This document shows, one piece after another, positions 51,840 through 64,000 of a stretch of 64,000 nucleotides of DNA. The first letter of the stretch is position 1, and each line of letters begins with the position of its first letter. The DNA comes from Straminergon stramineum (Eukaryota > Streptophyta > Bryopsida > Hypnales > Calliergonaceae): positions 9,116,501 to 9,180,500 of the forward strand of contig OY987273.1 in assembly GCA_963920665.1 (NCBI GenBank). Direction: 5' to 3'. The position numbers and the translations under genes are program-made. Under the pieces are notes generated by a model, which ran no database searches, was not told where the DNA came from, and saw only the letters and a list, made by a program, of their open reading frames with translations.

Positions 51840-52620
51840 CGGACGCTCATTTTGTGAAGCAACAAACTTCTTTTGGCATTTTTGATTGGAGATTTTGGTG
51901 TTTGGGGGCGTGTGATATACCATTGGAAAGGTATTTCCAAAACCTTTCCAATAGTATACTACACGCTCCAAAAAATCCAAAAAACGAATTCGAAAATTTC
52001 AAGTGAAAGTTGTTGCGATTACATAGTGAGCGTCCGCCCAACTGATCACCCGTCCGCCCGTCCGCCATGCGAACGGGGGGGGGGTGGACGGAAGGGCGGA
52101 CGGGAGAGCGGACAGCTAGGTGGACGGGCAGACACCAAGGCGGACGCCCATGTTTTGAAGCAACAAACTTCTTTTGACATTTTTGATTGGAGATTTTTGA
52201 TTTTGGGGGCGTGTGATATACCATTGGAAAGGTATTTCCAAGACCTTTCCAACGATATATTACACGCCCCCAAATTCCAAAAAATGAATTCGGAAATTGC
52301 AACTGAAAGTTGCTGCGACTACATAGTGAGCGTCCGCCTAGCTAATCGCCCATCCGCTTGTCCGCCAAGTGGAGGAGAGGGGGGCGGACACCAAGGCGGA
52401 CGCCCAAGTTTTGATTTTTGAAGCAACAAACTTCTTTTAGCATTTTCGATTGGAGATTTTGGTGTTTGGGGCGTGTGATATACCATTGGAAAGGTATTTC
52501 CAAGACCTTTCCAATGGTATATTACACGCCCCAAAAAATCCAAAAAAAAAATTCGAAAATTGCAAGTGAAAGTTGTTGCGACTACATAGTGAGCATCCGC
52601 CCGTCCACTCGACGGACGGA
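51840..52620 (-). repeat. ~270-300-bp tandem repeat, right array
   Basis: Three units of the 48240-49560 family in inverted orientation; the recurring GTTGCGACTACATAGTGAGCG lies near 52007, 52310 and 52575. Confidence 0.8.
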
Positions 52621-53836
52621 GTGGGCGGACAGGCTCTAGAATCTGCGGACAGGGGCGCAGACGGGGTCGGGGATGGGCGGATGAGCTACAGAAACCGCGG
52701 ACAGGGTTGCGGACGAGGTTGCGGACGGGTGGACGGGATGGCGAACGGTGGTGTGGACGGCAAATTACCCAGGGTAAAAACCAAATTTTTTGAATGTCAC
52801 AGGACGTCCAGGGGGGGCGCGGACATGGACGCCGGACGTCTAGACACTGGCGGCTACGTCAGGACGCCCTATCAACCTTGATCCTGCTTGTATTCTAAAC
52901 CCTAAACCCGCTTTGAAGGATGTCTAAATCAACCTACCACCCTGTTTTTCTCCAGAAATTGGTAACCTCTTACTTCTTTGCAAGTGAGACATGTTGTGAG
53001 CTTGTCTCTATTTCAACAACTCAATCGGGCTCTGTTTGTTCTACGTGGACTAGTGATTCTGGATACGTATTGGAAACTCTAGTGTCTAAGCAAGGCAAGA
53101 GTGAATTTTATCTAGGCTAGTGCAACACCATAGAAGAGTCTCCTAGGCATGCACTTTTTGTGAGTACATTGTCCATAGCATCTAATAGTTATCCCACAAC
53201 TAGCTTCGAGTACACGCCTTCCCTACCTATCGTGAGGACTTTCCCTACGGATAGCTGTCAATCCACTATGTTTTGAAAGTCCTAGAAGCTGTCACAAGGT
53301 GAGTTTCTTTCGATGCTTTGAAAACAATTTGTGAATGCTTCACTTCACATTTATTACCCTTGAATCTTGTTAGTCTCATAGTTCCTCAATTGTTCACTTT
53401 CATTTTGCATAGATGACTAAGAATTGCACTCGATTTTATGAGCCCTTTTTTTGCTATGTTGGGTCTTATGGGCAACGCTGCCAAGAGACAACGTTCAAGG
53501 CATGGCATTAGTTGTCTTGGTCCAACTGCTAGGATTGTCAAGGCTCATATGCAAGAAGAGGTCCTATCTACAATTATAGAAAATGCAAGAAAGAGAAAGA
53601 CTCATCAAAGAGCACGTGACTAAGATAGATTGGGATCCTAACGTTTAGTGCTTGTGCCTCTAGATTCGGATCACGAATTGGATGATCACTTACCAATGAA
53701 GGAGGTGCATCGGAAATCCCTACGAAGGGCACAATATATAGTTGAGGAATTGAGAAGTTGTCCCAGTCCATGTAGTAGAAGGGATGTTATGGAAAAGGTT
53801 CTGTGCCATGAAATTGTTGAGCCTTTGTTACCTGTG

Positions 53837-53841
53837 TACTA
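53837..53841. repeat. Target duplication TACTA, left of element C
   Basis: Exact match to 56934-56938 on the other side of element C. Confidence 0.8.
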
Positions 53842-56800
53842 TGTTGTACGCGTAGCAGGCAATAAATACCATTTACAACACCAAAATGTGTAAACTAACT
53901 CGAAATATCATCCCAGGGGATTCTAGACTATTGCTGCAAGCCAAGATTATCTGTTTCATCAACTTAAGCTCTTTCTTCACCTCTTTTCTCTCTTTCCGGA
54001 TTACTACCTTTCCAGAATCGAATCCGGATGCACTCTTACCCGAAATCCGGATCAGTCTTTTCACACACCAACACTGGTTTTTGGTACCTCTGTTTTACCC
54101 TCAAAGGGTCTGCTTTTGATTGTATAGAGGGGTAGGGACTCACCACTCGTATTCCTCATACACTCTTCTCTCTCTAAACTACACAATACACACTTAGACC
54201 AACTGTTGCACTAGATCAGACCGGAAACACTCTCACAACTTCCCGGATGGCCAATTCAAAAGGCAGGTCAGATAGAGCCGCTTCTAGAGTTTTCCACTAC
54301 AACGACAGACTAATAGAAACTAGAACTGATACGGGGATTGTTAGTCGTTCGCTAGATTAATCCTAGGGTATGGTTGACCTTCCGGTAAGTGGCATGGGGA
54401 TTTCATCCGATGGCGGTTGCTCATCTCTACACAGAACCTTCCCTAGTATTTCGGACCCGCACCCACACCACTCTTAATCGGATTCCTGTTCTAGTGTTTT
54501 AAAGGCACTCGCTCAAGACCAAAATCACTAGTCTAGATTACGTCACAAACGTTCCTCACAAATCAGATCCAAGTCCCTGTAGATCTAGATTCCTCCTTTC
54601 CTCCTCCTCTCTTACACTTCAACACACTCACAAGAAAACACAAGAAAGCTGGATATACGACAAATCAAATCCTGAACGTCCACTTGGTGGCTCAGATTAA
54701 AGAAAAGATGACCAAATACAAATTATAATGCTAGGATGGAATGAGAGGGCAACAAACCTCCCTCTCACTTAAAAACCCAAAACAACCACAGCTAAAAAGG
54801 CCAAAAAGCCACCCGGAAATCTAGGTGACCAGTCACAGACTTCCCGAGAAACCCGGAAAAGTTAGATCCTATAAATCCGGAATCCAGGCCCACGCCTAGA
54901 AACCCGGATCAAACTACAAATTCTAATTCCAACTATCTACATTCTAACTACTTCGCCTTTCACGCCTTCTTCTGACTGCTCCCGCCTTAACTTGCTGGTG
55001 CCTAGGTGGATGACCTTGGAGTTGCTTTCGAAGTTGCCTTCACCGGAGTCATCCTCAACGCTGCCCAGGTCTAGATCTTTCGGATTTTCGGAGGCGAGTC
55101 TTCATCTTCCATGTCCTCGTCCTCTTCTGATCCGGTTTGATACTCCTCTTCCTCATATTTCTCAATCTGAGTGATCTCCCTCTCGTCTTCTTCACCTAGA
55201 GAGGTGTCATCTAAGACAATGGGGATCCCCTCCTTCCTTGGTTGCGACTACATCATGTGCTCAAAACCTTCTGGATGAGTCCTAGCCAGATTCATCAATC
55301 CTCCAATCCAACTTGGTAGGTCACTCCGACTAAACGACTTGGGTGTCTGGAGAGCTTCCTTCTTTGGAAGACAGAATATTAGAACCAGTGGCGAGACCGT
55401 AACCTCTAGCGGTGCTAACTCCTGTGCTGCTTCCGACTGCTTGGTTGGTTCTTGTTGTTGTCTTCACACTTCCCCAGATTGTCTTTTCGAGCTGTGTCAA
55501 GAAGGGCTCTGTAGAATGCCGAAGAGTCTCCCTAGGGGCTTCTAGTCTAGTCGGCAATGGCATTGATGCTGTTAACTTTACCAAGGTCTTCGTGTCAAAG
55601 TGGATTTCCGGAAAGTTGGAGAAATCCATAACACAGTCTGGATCAATCCATCCCAACAATTGATGCATCTCCTTCAAAGTAGAATCCATCCTCGATGAGA
55701 AGTCTACTAGGATCCGGATCACCTTGGATCCGGTGAGATGTCCTTTTTCTGCAAGCTGATTTTGTATGAGAGCGGCCTTCACAACAAGATCTGTCGGCTT
55801 GTCCACCAACCCAGATAGGTTCTTGACTAGTTGCAGGGCTTCCTTCTCCCTTTGCTTTGCTGCGGCCAACTCTCCTTGAGCCTAGCTCAACTTGGCTTGA
55901 AGGTCCATCTTCTCCTTCTCCAAGCCTTCAATCTGCTTCTCCTTCCTCTCTAGCGTTTCCAGATTTGGAAGTTTCTTCAAAGCGTCAAGTATGTCTTTCG
56001 GCTCCATCCTCAATACCTTGCTGATCCTCTTGAGTAGATCCACCAAGTTCTTGTAGTACTCTTGAGCTTGTAGTACCCAGTTGAATCCAGTTTTGAAGAA
56101 TTCGGATATGTCTCCTTCTTCTGCCTTGCATCTAGACAATCACTAATGGCATACCCTTCCTTGTAATGGGCTGCATTCCTAAATTTTCCTACTGCAAACT
56201 TATCCGTCCGGAAGGCTAATCTGGATCCCTTTTTGGGGAATCCGTAAACCTTGGCCCAAACCTCATCAATCCAAGTTTCGGGTCGCCCCCCCACTATCAA
56301 CTTGTACTAATTCGAAGCATCTACAATAAGCTCCTAAATCATCCTATCATTCTTCAGTGTCCATGGTCTCAAAAACAGGCCGACACACCCTATTTCACTC
56401 AGATCATCCTCCAACTGTAACTGCTCTCTCAGCCTTTGCACAATATTCGGACAAACCATTCGCCTCGTCACCAATGGTTTTCGGATATCTCCTTCTACCA
56501 TTGCAAACTAAAAACTAAACAGAGATCTGGACAGTTAGTAGCTCTTGAAACCATCACTATCTCACCACTTTTTCTCTCAACTATACGCGTACAAAACAAT
56601 TATGGAAGAAAGAGGAAGAAGAAATGGGAGTGGCGAGGTTAAGTACCCGTCATCCTACTGACCAATCTTGAAGCGGATTGTTTACCCGTAATGGATCCCT
56701 AGTTTCCTAGACCAAAACTCTAGACCGTAGGTTGTCGCTATCTTGGTTTTCCGAAATCCGGTTCCATTCTGGATCCTATTATGGAACACCTGGAGCATCC

Positions 56801-56933
56801 TCTCAGCCTTAATGAGATGTTTAGGCTAAGAGGATTCTAATCCTGTTTTCCTATTAGAATTTTGGAAAAATTCTGTATAATTATAAACTATTTACTACTA
56901 ATCCAATGGATTCCGGGATTACAGCTCGCAACA
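53842..56933 (-). mobile_element. Element C: TG...CA unit with exact TSD
   Basis: A 3.09-kb copy of the A/B element with intact ends (TGTTGCGAGC at the 5' end on the minus strand, GCGTACAACA at the 3' end) and an exact 5-bp target duplication TACTA. Relative to A it lacks about 450 bp near 56120, inside the ORF. As the copy with cleanest borders it defines the element. Confidence 0.8.
55040..56503 (-). pseudogene. Element C protein remnant
   Basis: The ORF corresponds to 7234-9098 of element A, starting from an ATG near 56501. It includes YGFPKKGSRLAFRTDKFAVGKFRNAAH, then an internal deletion of roughly 450 bp fusing CLDARQK to EEGDISEFFKTGFNWVLQ. The coiled coil (LERKEKQIEGLEKEKMDLQ) follows, then a long open part at 55330-55869 (REKEALQLVKNL...). 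It keeps Gln where copy B has TAG, which makes it useful for polarising decay. Confidence 0.5.
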
Positions 56934-56938
56934 TACTA
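56934..56938. repeat. Target duplication TACTA, right of element C
   Basis: Directly follows the terminal CAACA of element C. Confidence 0.8.
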
Positions 56939-57522
56939 TCCCCGTCCAAAGGAAGCGAAGGTCATTCATTCATTCCTTGAAAACTTTAAGCATGAATTGC
57001 AGTTAGTAAAGGTGGTCAACTCTAATGAGTTATTAGCAAGGAAGAGTGCTCTATTAGATGTTGTTGTGAGTTAGAGGGTTGACGAGGTGAGAGCATTGTC
57101 ATAGGGTCTAGATACACCAACCGAGAGTATAAACCTTGCTTTGATAATTAGGGTCTGTGCATTCGATGTTCAAGAAACAATGCCTAGGCTACGATTGCAC
57201 AGACTCAAGAGAGTAGGTTTATTTGACTACATCAAAGAATGTATCGATGCATGGAGCAATGGCTAGACAAAGGTATTACCAAACTAAAAAGACGTTGTTA
57301 GGCATAGAGTGAGGCATGTGCAGTGGGCTGAGCCTCATCCTACTCATTATCTCTATGAGACTCAAGTAAGTTTCACCTTTCGAGTATCCTTCTTCTAGTT
57401 TTGCCTTTGCTTTGTCTACTTGTTTCATAATTTTGAGTGCATAGTAAGTCACACATGTAAGACAGAAGTGCACTTCAAATCTTAGATGTATGTTCATATA
57501 GAAAATTAAAAATTTGGAACTA

Positions 57523-60500
57523 TGTGAGTGTTTTAAACTCCACCCTTTGAGTTAAAATGTGCACATGGGTTCTAATGGCTTGTTAAATCAATTTCCTTAG
57601 GATGTTCCTAATCTAAGTTCAATTTGTGCCTTCAAATCATGTAAATCCTAAACTTTTAAACTATGGTTAACTAAATCTAATACCTAATCAAAAGATAAAT
57701 TCAAAATAAAATAAATCTAACCTAACTTGTAGAATGTAATTTTCCCTTTCCATAATGATAAAGCAAGTTAAATTCTGACTTCCCTAGTAAAAGAAATGAA
57801 TGGATGAAATATTGATCCCTAAACTACATCACAACCTTCATCCACGAATTAAAAATAATAAAACTAATTGAAATAAGTCTAAATTTTAAGGTTGAGTTTT
57901 TAATTATGTTAACTACCTAATTCTAAGACTAAACCTAATTTTGACCAATTAATCAAAGAACTTCATCCAAATTAGGATTAAACTTCATCCAACCTTTTCT
58001 CATTTAAAATTAAAGTATTTTTTAAATGAAAATAGATTCTGGAATCTTTAAAAGATTCCCTACTTGATTTCTAATTTGAATTATTCCTTAAAGATTCTTT
58101 AGAAATTCTTTTTAATTATCTTCTAATCTAATATAAATCAAAAGTTCTATTCTAATATTTTTATGTTTTTATGTTTTTTAAGGCAAAAAATTAGAAATTA
58201 CCTTCCCAACAAGGTAAGACATGAAAAAACTAAATTCCTAATGAAAAAGTTATTAATGAATGAAATTTGTTTTAAAAGACTAATGAATTAAATTTCATTC
58301 ATTTATTACTCTTAGTCTAAAAAAAAAATTATAATTTCTAAATTAATTTAAAACTCTAAATTCTCCCAAGATTCTAAGATTCCTTTGTTTGATTTTTTTT
58401 TATGAGATTATCAATTTTTTATCCAAATTTCAAATAAGGTTTATCTAATTGTAATTAGTTAAATTTTGGATAATTTTCTAAATTAAATTTTCTTTGTAAT
58501 TTTTAAATGATAATTTTATTTTTTAATTTTCCTAAAGTTTTCAATGGTTTATTCAATCAAGTGGAATTTTAATCGAATTGAAATAAAAACAAATTATGAA
58601 GAATTTAAATGAACCTTTCCCATGAAGGGGTCAATCGTACCATCCTCAAGGATCACGGGATGAATGGTTTCATAGTAACCCGCTCCATCCTCCATTTTTC
58701 CAATCCATCACGCCATTTGAAATTAATCCTCGTTCAATGTTGTATTTCAATTTCAATTTTCCTTTTCCTACTAATGGTTATAGGATATTATTAATTTTGG
58801 TTGTATTTAAAACAATTCCTAATTAATTAGAAATTATTTTAATACCTCTAAACTTTTTAAATCCGCTAAATCAAATCAAATCTAATAAATCCTAATTATT
58901 TTTTAATTTCCTAGTCATCCAAAAGATATTAGTTGGCATTTTGTCTTTATCTATTTGTTTTATTAAGTCTAATAAAACAAAACTTAACCAAAGCCTAGCC
59001 TTCTAATTCCTATCAGAATCCTAATTAATGACTAACCAACAATTTAATGAATAGTCATGAGAATAAAATAAAATCCAATAGATTCTTACCTTATGAATTG
59101 CTTGGATTCCTTTTATTCTTCTTCTTCTTCCTTTCATCTCCAACCTTTCTCTTCAACTCTTCAACTCTCTCATTTGTGTTTTGCATTTTGTGTTCTTAAG
59201 ATTTGGTGAGAGTGATGTGAGTTGATGAGTTTTCAATGAGTTTTCAATGAGTGTTTAAAATTAATTTCATTCAATTGAAATTTTCCATAACAATTGCAAA
59301 ACTCACCTTAACCCTTGCTATGTTTTTCTCTTCATAGCTCCTGGATGAATTAGCTTTTCTTCACAATCTATTGCATTGGACTAGCTCCTTGTCACTCCTG
59401 AGTCGAGCTAGGCTCCCTGCCTTCCTCGGTCAAGCTGGGCTCTCTCGTGCAACTTCCCTGTACCCCAGCTACTACCTTGTGTTCAAACAATTGTTTGCTA
59501 CCATGTGTCACGACGTGGTTGGGTGTCGGTTCATCACCTTGTTTAGAGCTTTGCTCAAGATCTTAGTCATCCTTGGCCTCTCAACTGACCTTGATGGCTT
59601 CTGGTTTGGTTCCTCTGCAAATTTCTCTAACTCTGGTTCTAATCTTCTTGTGCTGTCTTTTGATGGTACCTTGATTATAGCCTCCTTTGCTGAATTTTTG
59701 AAAATTCCACGTAATTTGGCTAATTAAATACTAATAAAACTAATTTTCAAACTTAAAGTCTTAATTAATTTCCTAACTAAAACTAATCAATTTTTCTGGA
59801 TTTTTTGAGAACTTCTAAGCAAACTTTCACTAACTATAACTATGACATTCAATGGGGTTGTTTTGGGGGTTTGGGGGAAATTTTCCAACTTCTAAAATTC
59901 TAAACTAACAAGCTAATTTTGGTGATTTTTGGAATAAATTTAAACTAAGCAAATCAAAGTATTCTAATCTAATTGGGACTCTCTTTTTGGAATAATTTTA
60001 ATAACTCTATCTAAAGGAAAAACTAATCTAAATTTTGGGTTTTTTTCTAACTACTTCTAAGGATTTTCTCAAGAATTTAAACTAAAGAACTTTGACTAAT
60101 TTTCTCTAATTCTCTCTCAATTCAAATGACCCAAATTACTTTTACATGCAAAGGCAATTTTCAAAATACAACGAAAGAGGTTTTCTCTAATGGTTTCAAG
60201 TACTTAAATACTTGGAACCATCTTAGAAATATCAATTTTGAATATTTCAAAGTCAAAGCTTTGCCATGTGGGGGCAACCCCAAGTATACATGGTGTCAAT
60301 GGTCAAAGAATAGTATTTTAAAAATTCAATCTTTATAGGAGGTATACATGATAGTATTTAAACTGAACATTAATAACTAATTTCTCAAAATTTCAAAGTA
60401 TCCAAATTTAATCATTAAAAGAGATACGCATGACAACATTTAAACTGATCTTTAGCAATTAAAGTCCCAATTTCTATTATACAATGAACCTTGGGCAAAG

Positions 60501-62454
60501 GTTGGTTTAATAAACTTTTGGCAAAGTCAAGTTTCGCCACCTTAAGACTCTTAATACCAAATTCTATCATAATGAGTACAAATTGTTAGTATTCAAGCAA
60601 TTTTAAATGAAATTAGAGTTTTGGAGGTCTATCCCTTCCAAAACTCTCACAAATCAAAGAAAATGGAGGCTTAGCCTCAAGAACTCAAAGAAATCAAATA
60701 GAAATCACTTTAAAGGGACCCTCTCATCCTTCAAGGAGTGCAAATTAAAAAATAAACTAGAAATCAGGTCGGATCTCGACTTAGATTAGTGCTTTGACAA
60801 CACCGATAGCATAGGAGAAACAAAAACAAAGTTTAGTTATGAGAATGAGGGTATCAACAACCTCGAGAGAAGGATCTTTTATACTTGTCTCAAACCCCTC
60901 CTTGGTAAATTGTCAGTGAAAAAACATTTACTTTCAATTTCAAGATATTTCCTAAACTACCCTAACATATTTCCTAAATAATCTTTGTTTAATGGAATAA
61001 TTCTCTATAACCTTCTCCGTTTAGTTAATAAATCTTGGCTAAATCAAATCCAAGATTTTTTCCCAAAGATATTTTGAAATAATCCTAATTAACATAGATA
61101 TTTTACTAATTAACCTAAAGTATTTCTAAATTGTCTTTCTTTAAACAAAAGATGGTTTGTTATGCAAGAAAAGAGATCTTATCCAAATCCAATGTTCAAT
61201 TTTTCAAAAGATATTTGCAAAATTAACTTTGAATTACTACTAATTACTCTAAAAAAGTCAAACCTATTGCTGGACCCTTCCTATCTTCTAGGGAACAACT
61301 CCAAATTGAAAAACGATTGCACCTTTGTGTTCAGAAGATCCAAATTAGCCTAATGGACCCTTACCCCTTCTTTCTAGCCGTTTGTAAGCATAAACTCAAC
61401 TTATGGTAACTCCAAAGAAAAGTAAAAACTCTAACTTCTGGAATTCGTCTCTTTTGAGGAAACTATTTGGCTAGGGTTACTCAGAAGGTTCATGGGAGTA
61501 AGAAAAGACCCTTCATTCATGTCATTTGGACACTGCCATCTCTCAGTATGCAAATCAACTCGCCATAAAGTTATAAATTCTTCAAAAGTTCAATGTCGTT
61601 GCCAATTCTGGCACCTAGGAATGTCGGAATGTTTCAAACTTTGTGGGGTGCTTTGTTAGTACACAAAACACTATTCTAATTTTTAGTGGGATTTTATTGC
61701 ATCATGGATAATTCCTAGGAATTTACAACCATATTCAAAGGCAATTGACTTTCCATGGAGTCATTGTAATTGTTTCGGAAAAATCCGAAACTTTTTGGGT
61801 AGCTTCTAGAAAACTCCCAAAAGCAACGTGCAACATTACATTTCACTTTGCATTTTTCATAGGAAAGCTAAAATTAGCAATTCCCTTTTGATTTCCGCCT
61901 GAGGGGGAAATTATTTTTGTATTGGGAAATCTTGAAATAACTAGCTCCAATGTTGGCTCCTGGCATGCTTTTAAAGTAAAAGCACCTTTCTTCATACTCC
62001 GGTCGCTCTCCCATCATATTATTTACAGATTGGATCATTCTTCTATAAGTTACCTGTAAATACGAATTTACCAATCCAAATTCTTTACGAATTGGATGGT
62101 GACCTATACTAGACTCTCTAGACCTAAAATGGATTTAGCCAACTTGTCACATGCATTTGTAGGACTTAATTTAATATGGAAAACTACTAGGACTGGCTAA
62201 TACTTAGACCCTTAATTCTCTCGAAAATACTTAATTGACCTTTCAAACTCTCAACTAGGCACTAGAAGTACGAATTTGGAGTATTTTAGGTACTCCATAC
62301 TTCTAGGATGACTCCTCACTGTATTGGTAGGGACTTCTATCAAATATCACTCAAACACTCTTTTTATGCATTTTTGCATATAATTACGCTAAAATACTAA
62401 TAAAACCAAAAAAAAGAAAACCCTGAGTTCCAAATGCCAACTTGAAGTCTTACA
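57523..62454. mobile_element. 4.9-kb TG...CA element, non-coding
   Basis: Starts TGTGAGTG and ends CTTACA (ends form an imperfect TGTRAG inverted pair), flanked by exact AACTA at 57518-57522 and 62455-62459. The sequence left of the insertion (CTTCAAATCTTAGATGTATG..., 57470-57520) recurs to the right (62522-62575) as part of a local tandem duplication, consistent with insertion into that repeat. No gag, pol or primer-binding site is recognised, and the two ends are not direct repeats. A giant solo LTR is the simplest reading. One open frame at 59371-59727 is unlike any protein I know. Confidence 0.55.
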
Positions 62455-62459
62455 AACTA

Positions 62460-64000
62460 CCAAACATAATTGCTCAAAACCTTACTAGGTACGGCATATA
62501 GAGTCAATTTATACATTGATTACTTCAAATCTTAAATGTATGTTCATACAAAAAGTAAAAAATTTAGAACTACCAAACATAATTGCTCAAAATCTCTCTA
62601 GGTATTGTAGATAGAGTCAATTTATATGTTGATTATTTTCTACTCTGTTTACATCCATTGATTGCATGATATACTCTACGACTATTTTCTAAATGCATAG
62701 CGTACTTATAACTCCCTAGTTGGATATAATTTTACTCATACCTCCTTGGTTTTGTACTGATAGTTGTTTCATTGTGTTTTGATAATACCTTTCTTGTGCA
62801 TTTAGTACAATGAGAATATTTCTAGTAAAATGAAAATACTAGTCTTTCACTAAGTTGTATGTAAATACCTTTGATGTAGTGTGATATGTGGAGTTAAATA
62901 AAAAATTTAGAACTACTTTCATGTTTTTAATACTTACTATACTATGATAGTTCTAAGCTTGTACTTCATATAATTTTAAATTTTGTGTATCTAAAGAAAC
63001 AAAGTAGCCTAACTATTTTGTGGTCTAATTATGATACAATTATTACATTTCCAAATGTAGGACTAGTCTAAAAAATACTATGAGGTAGCCTAAAAGTATT
63101 TAGGTTCCAACTCCTTGTTGTTCCCACTGCTCATTGTGTACTAATATGTGCTCTATTTTGAACACATAATACCTTTCTTGTATAATGAGAACATTTCTAG
63201 TAAAATTTAAATACTACTCTTGCACCTAGTTGTACATGACATATTTCGATTTGGTACCATTTCATAAGTTGAATAACAACTTGATTACTAATTAAATGTT
63301 TGAAAATACTTATTGTACTTTAGCAGTTCTATTTGTGTATTTAGTATACTTTAGAATTTTGTATATCTAAGTAGACATAGTATTCTATAGTGAAAGTATA
63401 GTACTTTCTTAACACTTCAAGAAGTATGATTAGTTAAAAATTGGACAAAGTATCTAATAGTATCCATGTTCCCTCTGTTTTGTTCCTTACACATAGTACC
63501 TTTCTTGGGCAATCAAAACAATGAAAATATTTCTAGTACAATGAAATACTAGCCAAAAACCTCATTGTATATGGGTTTATTCAGTACCAATTGTGGAGTT
63601 CAATAACAACTTTAGTATTAATTAAATGTTTAGGGTATGTATTGTATTGTGGTAGTTTTGGAGCCTAACTTCATATAGTTTTAAATTGTATACAATTAGT
63701 TGAATAAGGTCCTCACAGTATGTTGTGGTGAAATTATGGTTCATTAAATACATGTACTATGAGTTTGATCAGTTTGAAAACCACTACAAAGTTTTTCATT
63801 ATATCCAATTCTTGGTGGTGCGGAATGTTTGGTAGACTTGTTTCTTCTTGTGCTTCAAAGAGACACATCTTGAATGTACTATATACTAGAGAACTTTTGA
63901 AAGGCTGAAACCATGGTGGGTGAGAAAACTGAAAGAGAGGAATACATGTTGTATCTACCATTTGGAGATGGATTTTATGAAGGTTGCTTTGAGTAACTTG
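62460..64000. repeat. Degenerate ~340-375-bp tandem repeats
   Basis: A ~112-bp duplication (62456-62568 and 62569-62640, CTACCAAACATAATTGCTCAAA) is followed by three longer degenerate units marked by TTTCTAGTAAAATG near 62819, 63194 and 63530. These share ATACCTTTCTTG upstream, and AATAACAACTT and CATATAATTTTAAATT downstream. No gene was found to the end of the window. This may be intron of the gene at 53438-57365. Confidence 0.55.

Larger units (their letters stand above)
47959..52846. mobile_element. Foldback-like element with inverted arrays
   Basis: The outer ends share TGTCTAGACGTCC in inverted orientation (47959-47971 and the complement of 52834-52846), with TTTACCC-GGTAA-type sequence further in on both sides. 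Tandem arrays on the left (48040-49560) and right (51840-52620) are inverted copies of the same unit and flank an AT-rich core with no gene. This resembles foldback or FARE-type elements with subrepeat-rich inverted ends. No convincing target duplication was seen and no transposase is encoded, so it would be non-autonomous. Confidence 0.5.
53438..57365 (+). pseudogene. Unrecognised split gene hit by element C
   Basis: Coding-like sequence at 53438-53841 (NAAKRQRSRHGISCLG...RRDVMEKVLCHEIVEPLLPVY) is interrupted by element C at 53842-56933. It resumes at 56934 (YPRPKEAKVIHSFLENFKHELQ...) up to a GTAAGT donor after 57365. Removing the element and one TACTA copy restores the frame exactly (VY-YPRP). 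Stops include two TAA near 53621-53640, TAG at 57072-57074 and further TAG codons near 57103 and 57264. The protein is helical with basic patches. I recognise no family and no function can be given. A weaker open stretch at 52920-53120 might be an upstream exon. Confidence 0.5.

Noticed and set aside
48240..52620. CRISPR array
   Set aside because: Units are long and nearly identical throughout with no short repeat/spacer alternation; the sequence is eukaryotic.
59371..59727. 118-codon ORF as a gene
   Set aside because: Single open frame inside a TG...CA element, no recognisable motif, and no related copy in the window.

Overview
The window looks like repeat-dominated nuclear DNA from a land plant with a large genome. 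A conifer or other gymnosperm is my best guess, at low confidence. The evidence is long AT-rich stretches, split genes with GT-AG introns, a plant-type telomeric motif (CCCTAAA), several superfamilies of decayed transposable elements nested in one another, and no intact single-copy gene. I see no rRNA, tRNA, operon or CRISPR array. Nearly every coding region is a pseudogene with in-frame stops, most often TAG, and with frameshifts.

Layout. (1) 97-4081 (+): the 3' half of an unrecognised split gene (family X, copy 1), followed by an FCP1/HAD phosphatase-like pseudogene. (2) 6009-9539 (-): element A, a 3.5-kb unit with TG...CA ends, a near-perfect 5-bp target duplication and an internal ORF. 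(3) 11440-31046 (-): family X copy 2, split by a 17.26-kb insertion at 13038-30296. The insertion has an 8-bp target-site duplication (ATCTATAG) and short terminal inverted repeats. It carries a hAT transposase pseudogene, a RING-H2/coiled-coil pseudogene and, divergent from it, a protein-kinase-like pseudogene, embedded in ~76-bp AT-rich tandem repeats and GGCGCGGAC-rich clusters. (4) 33498-35677 (-): a DUF7869-type putative transposase. (5) 35795-39341 (+): element B, a relative of A. (6) 40478-45134 (+): family X copy 3. (7) 45693-46950: a fragment of the A/B/C element. (8) 47959-52846: a foldback-like element with inverted arrays of a ~270-bp tandem repeat. (9) 53438-57365 (+): another unrecognised split gene, interrupted by element C (53842-56933, exact 5-bp TSD TACTA). 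A 4.9-kb TG...CA element (57523-62454, exact 5-bp TSD AACTA) lies in its next intron. (10) 62460-64000: degenerate ~340-375-bp tandem repeats.

Main points. Matching target duplications fix element boundaries directly, and removing the element in silico restores the interrupted reading frame at two sites (13038-30296 and 53842-56933). The strongest candidate for something undescribed is the 17-kb hAT-like element carrying RING-H2 and kinase-like genes. Next are the three-copy family X genes, whose introns and 5' flanks carry copy-specific palindromes, and the TG...CA units that contain an ORF but show no visible LTR pair.

All homology statements come from reading translations by eye. No database search was possible.
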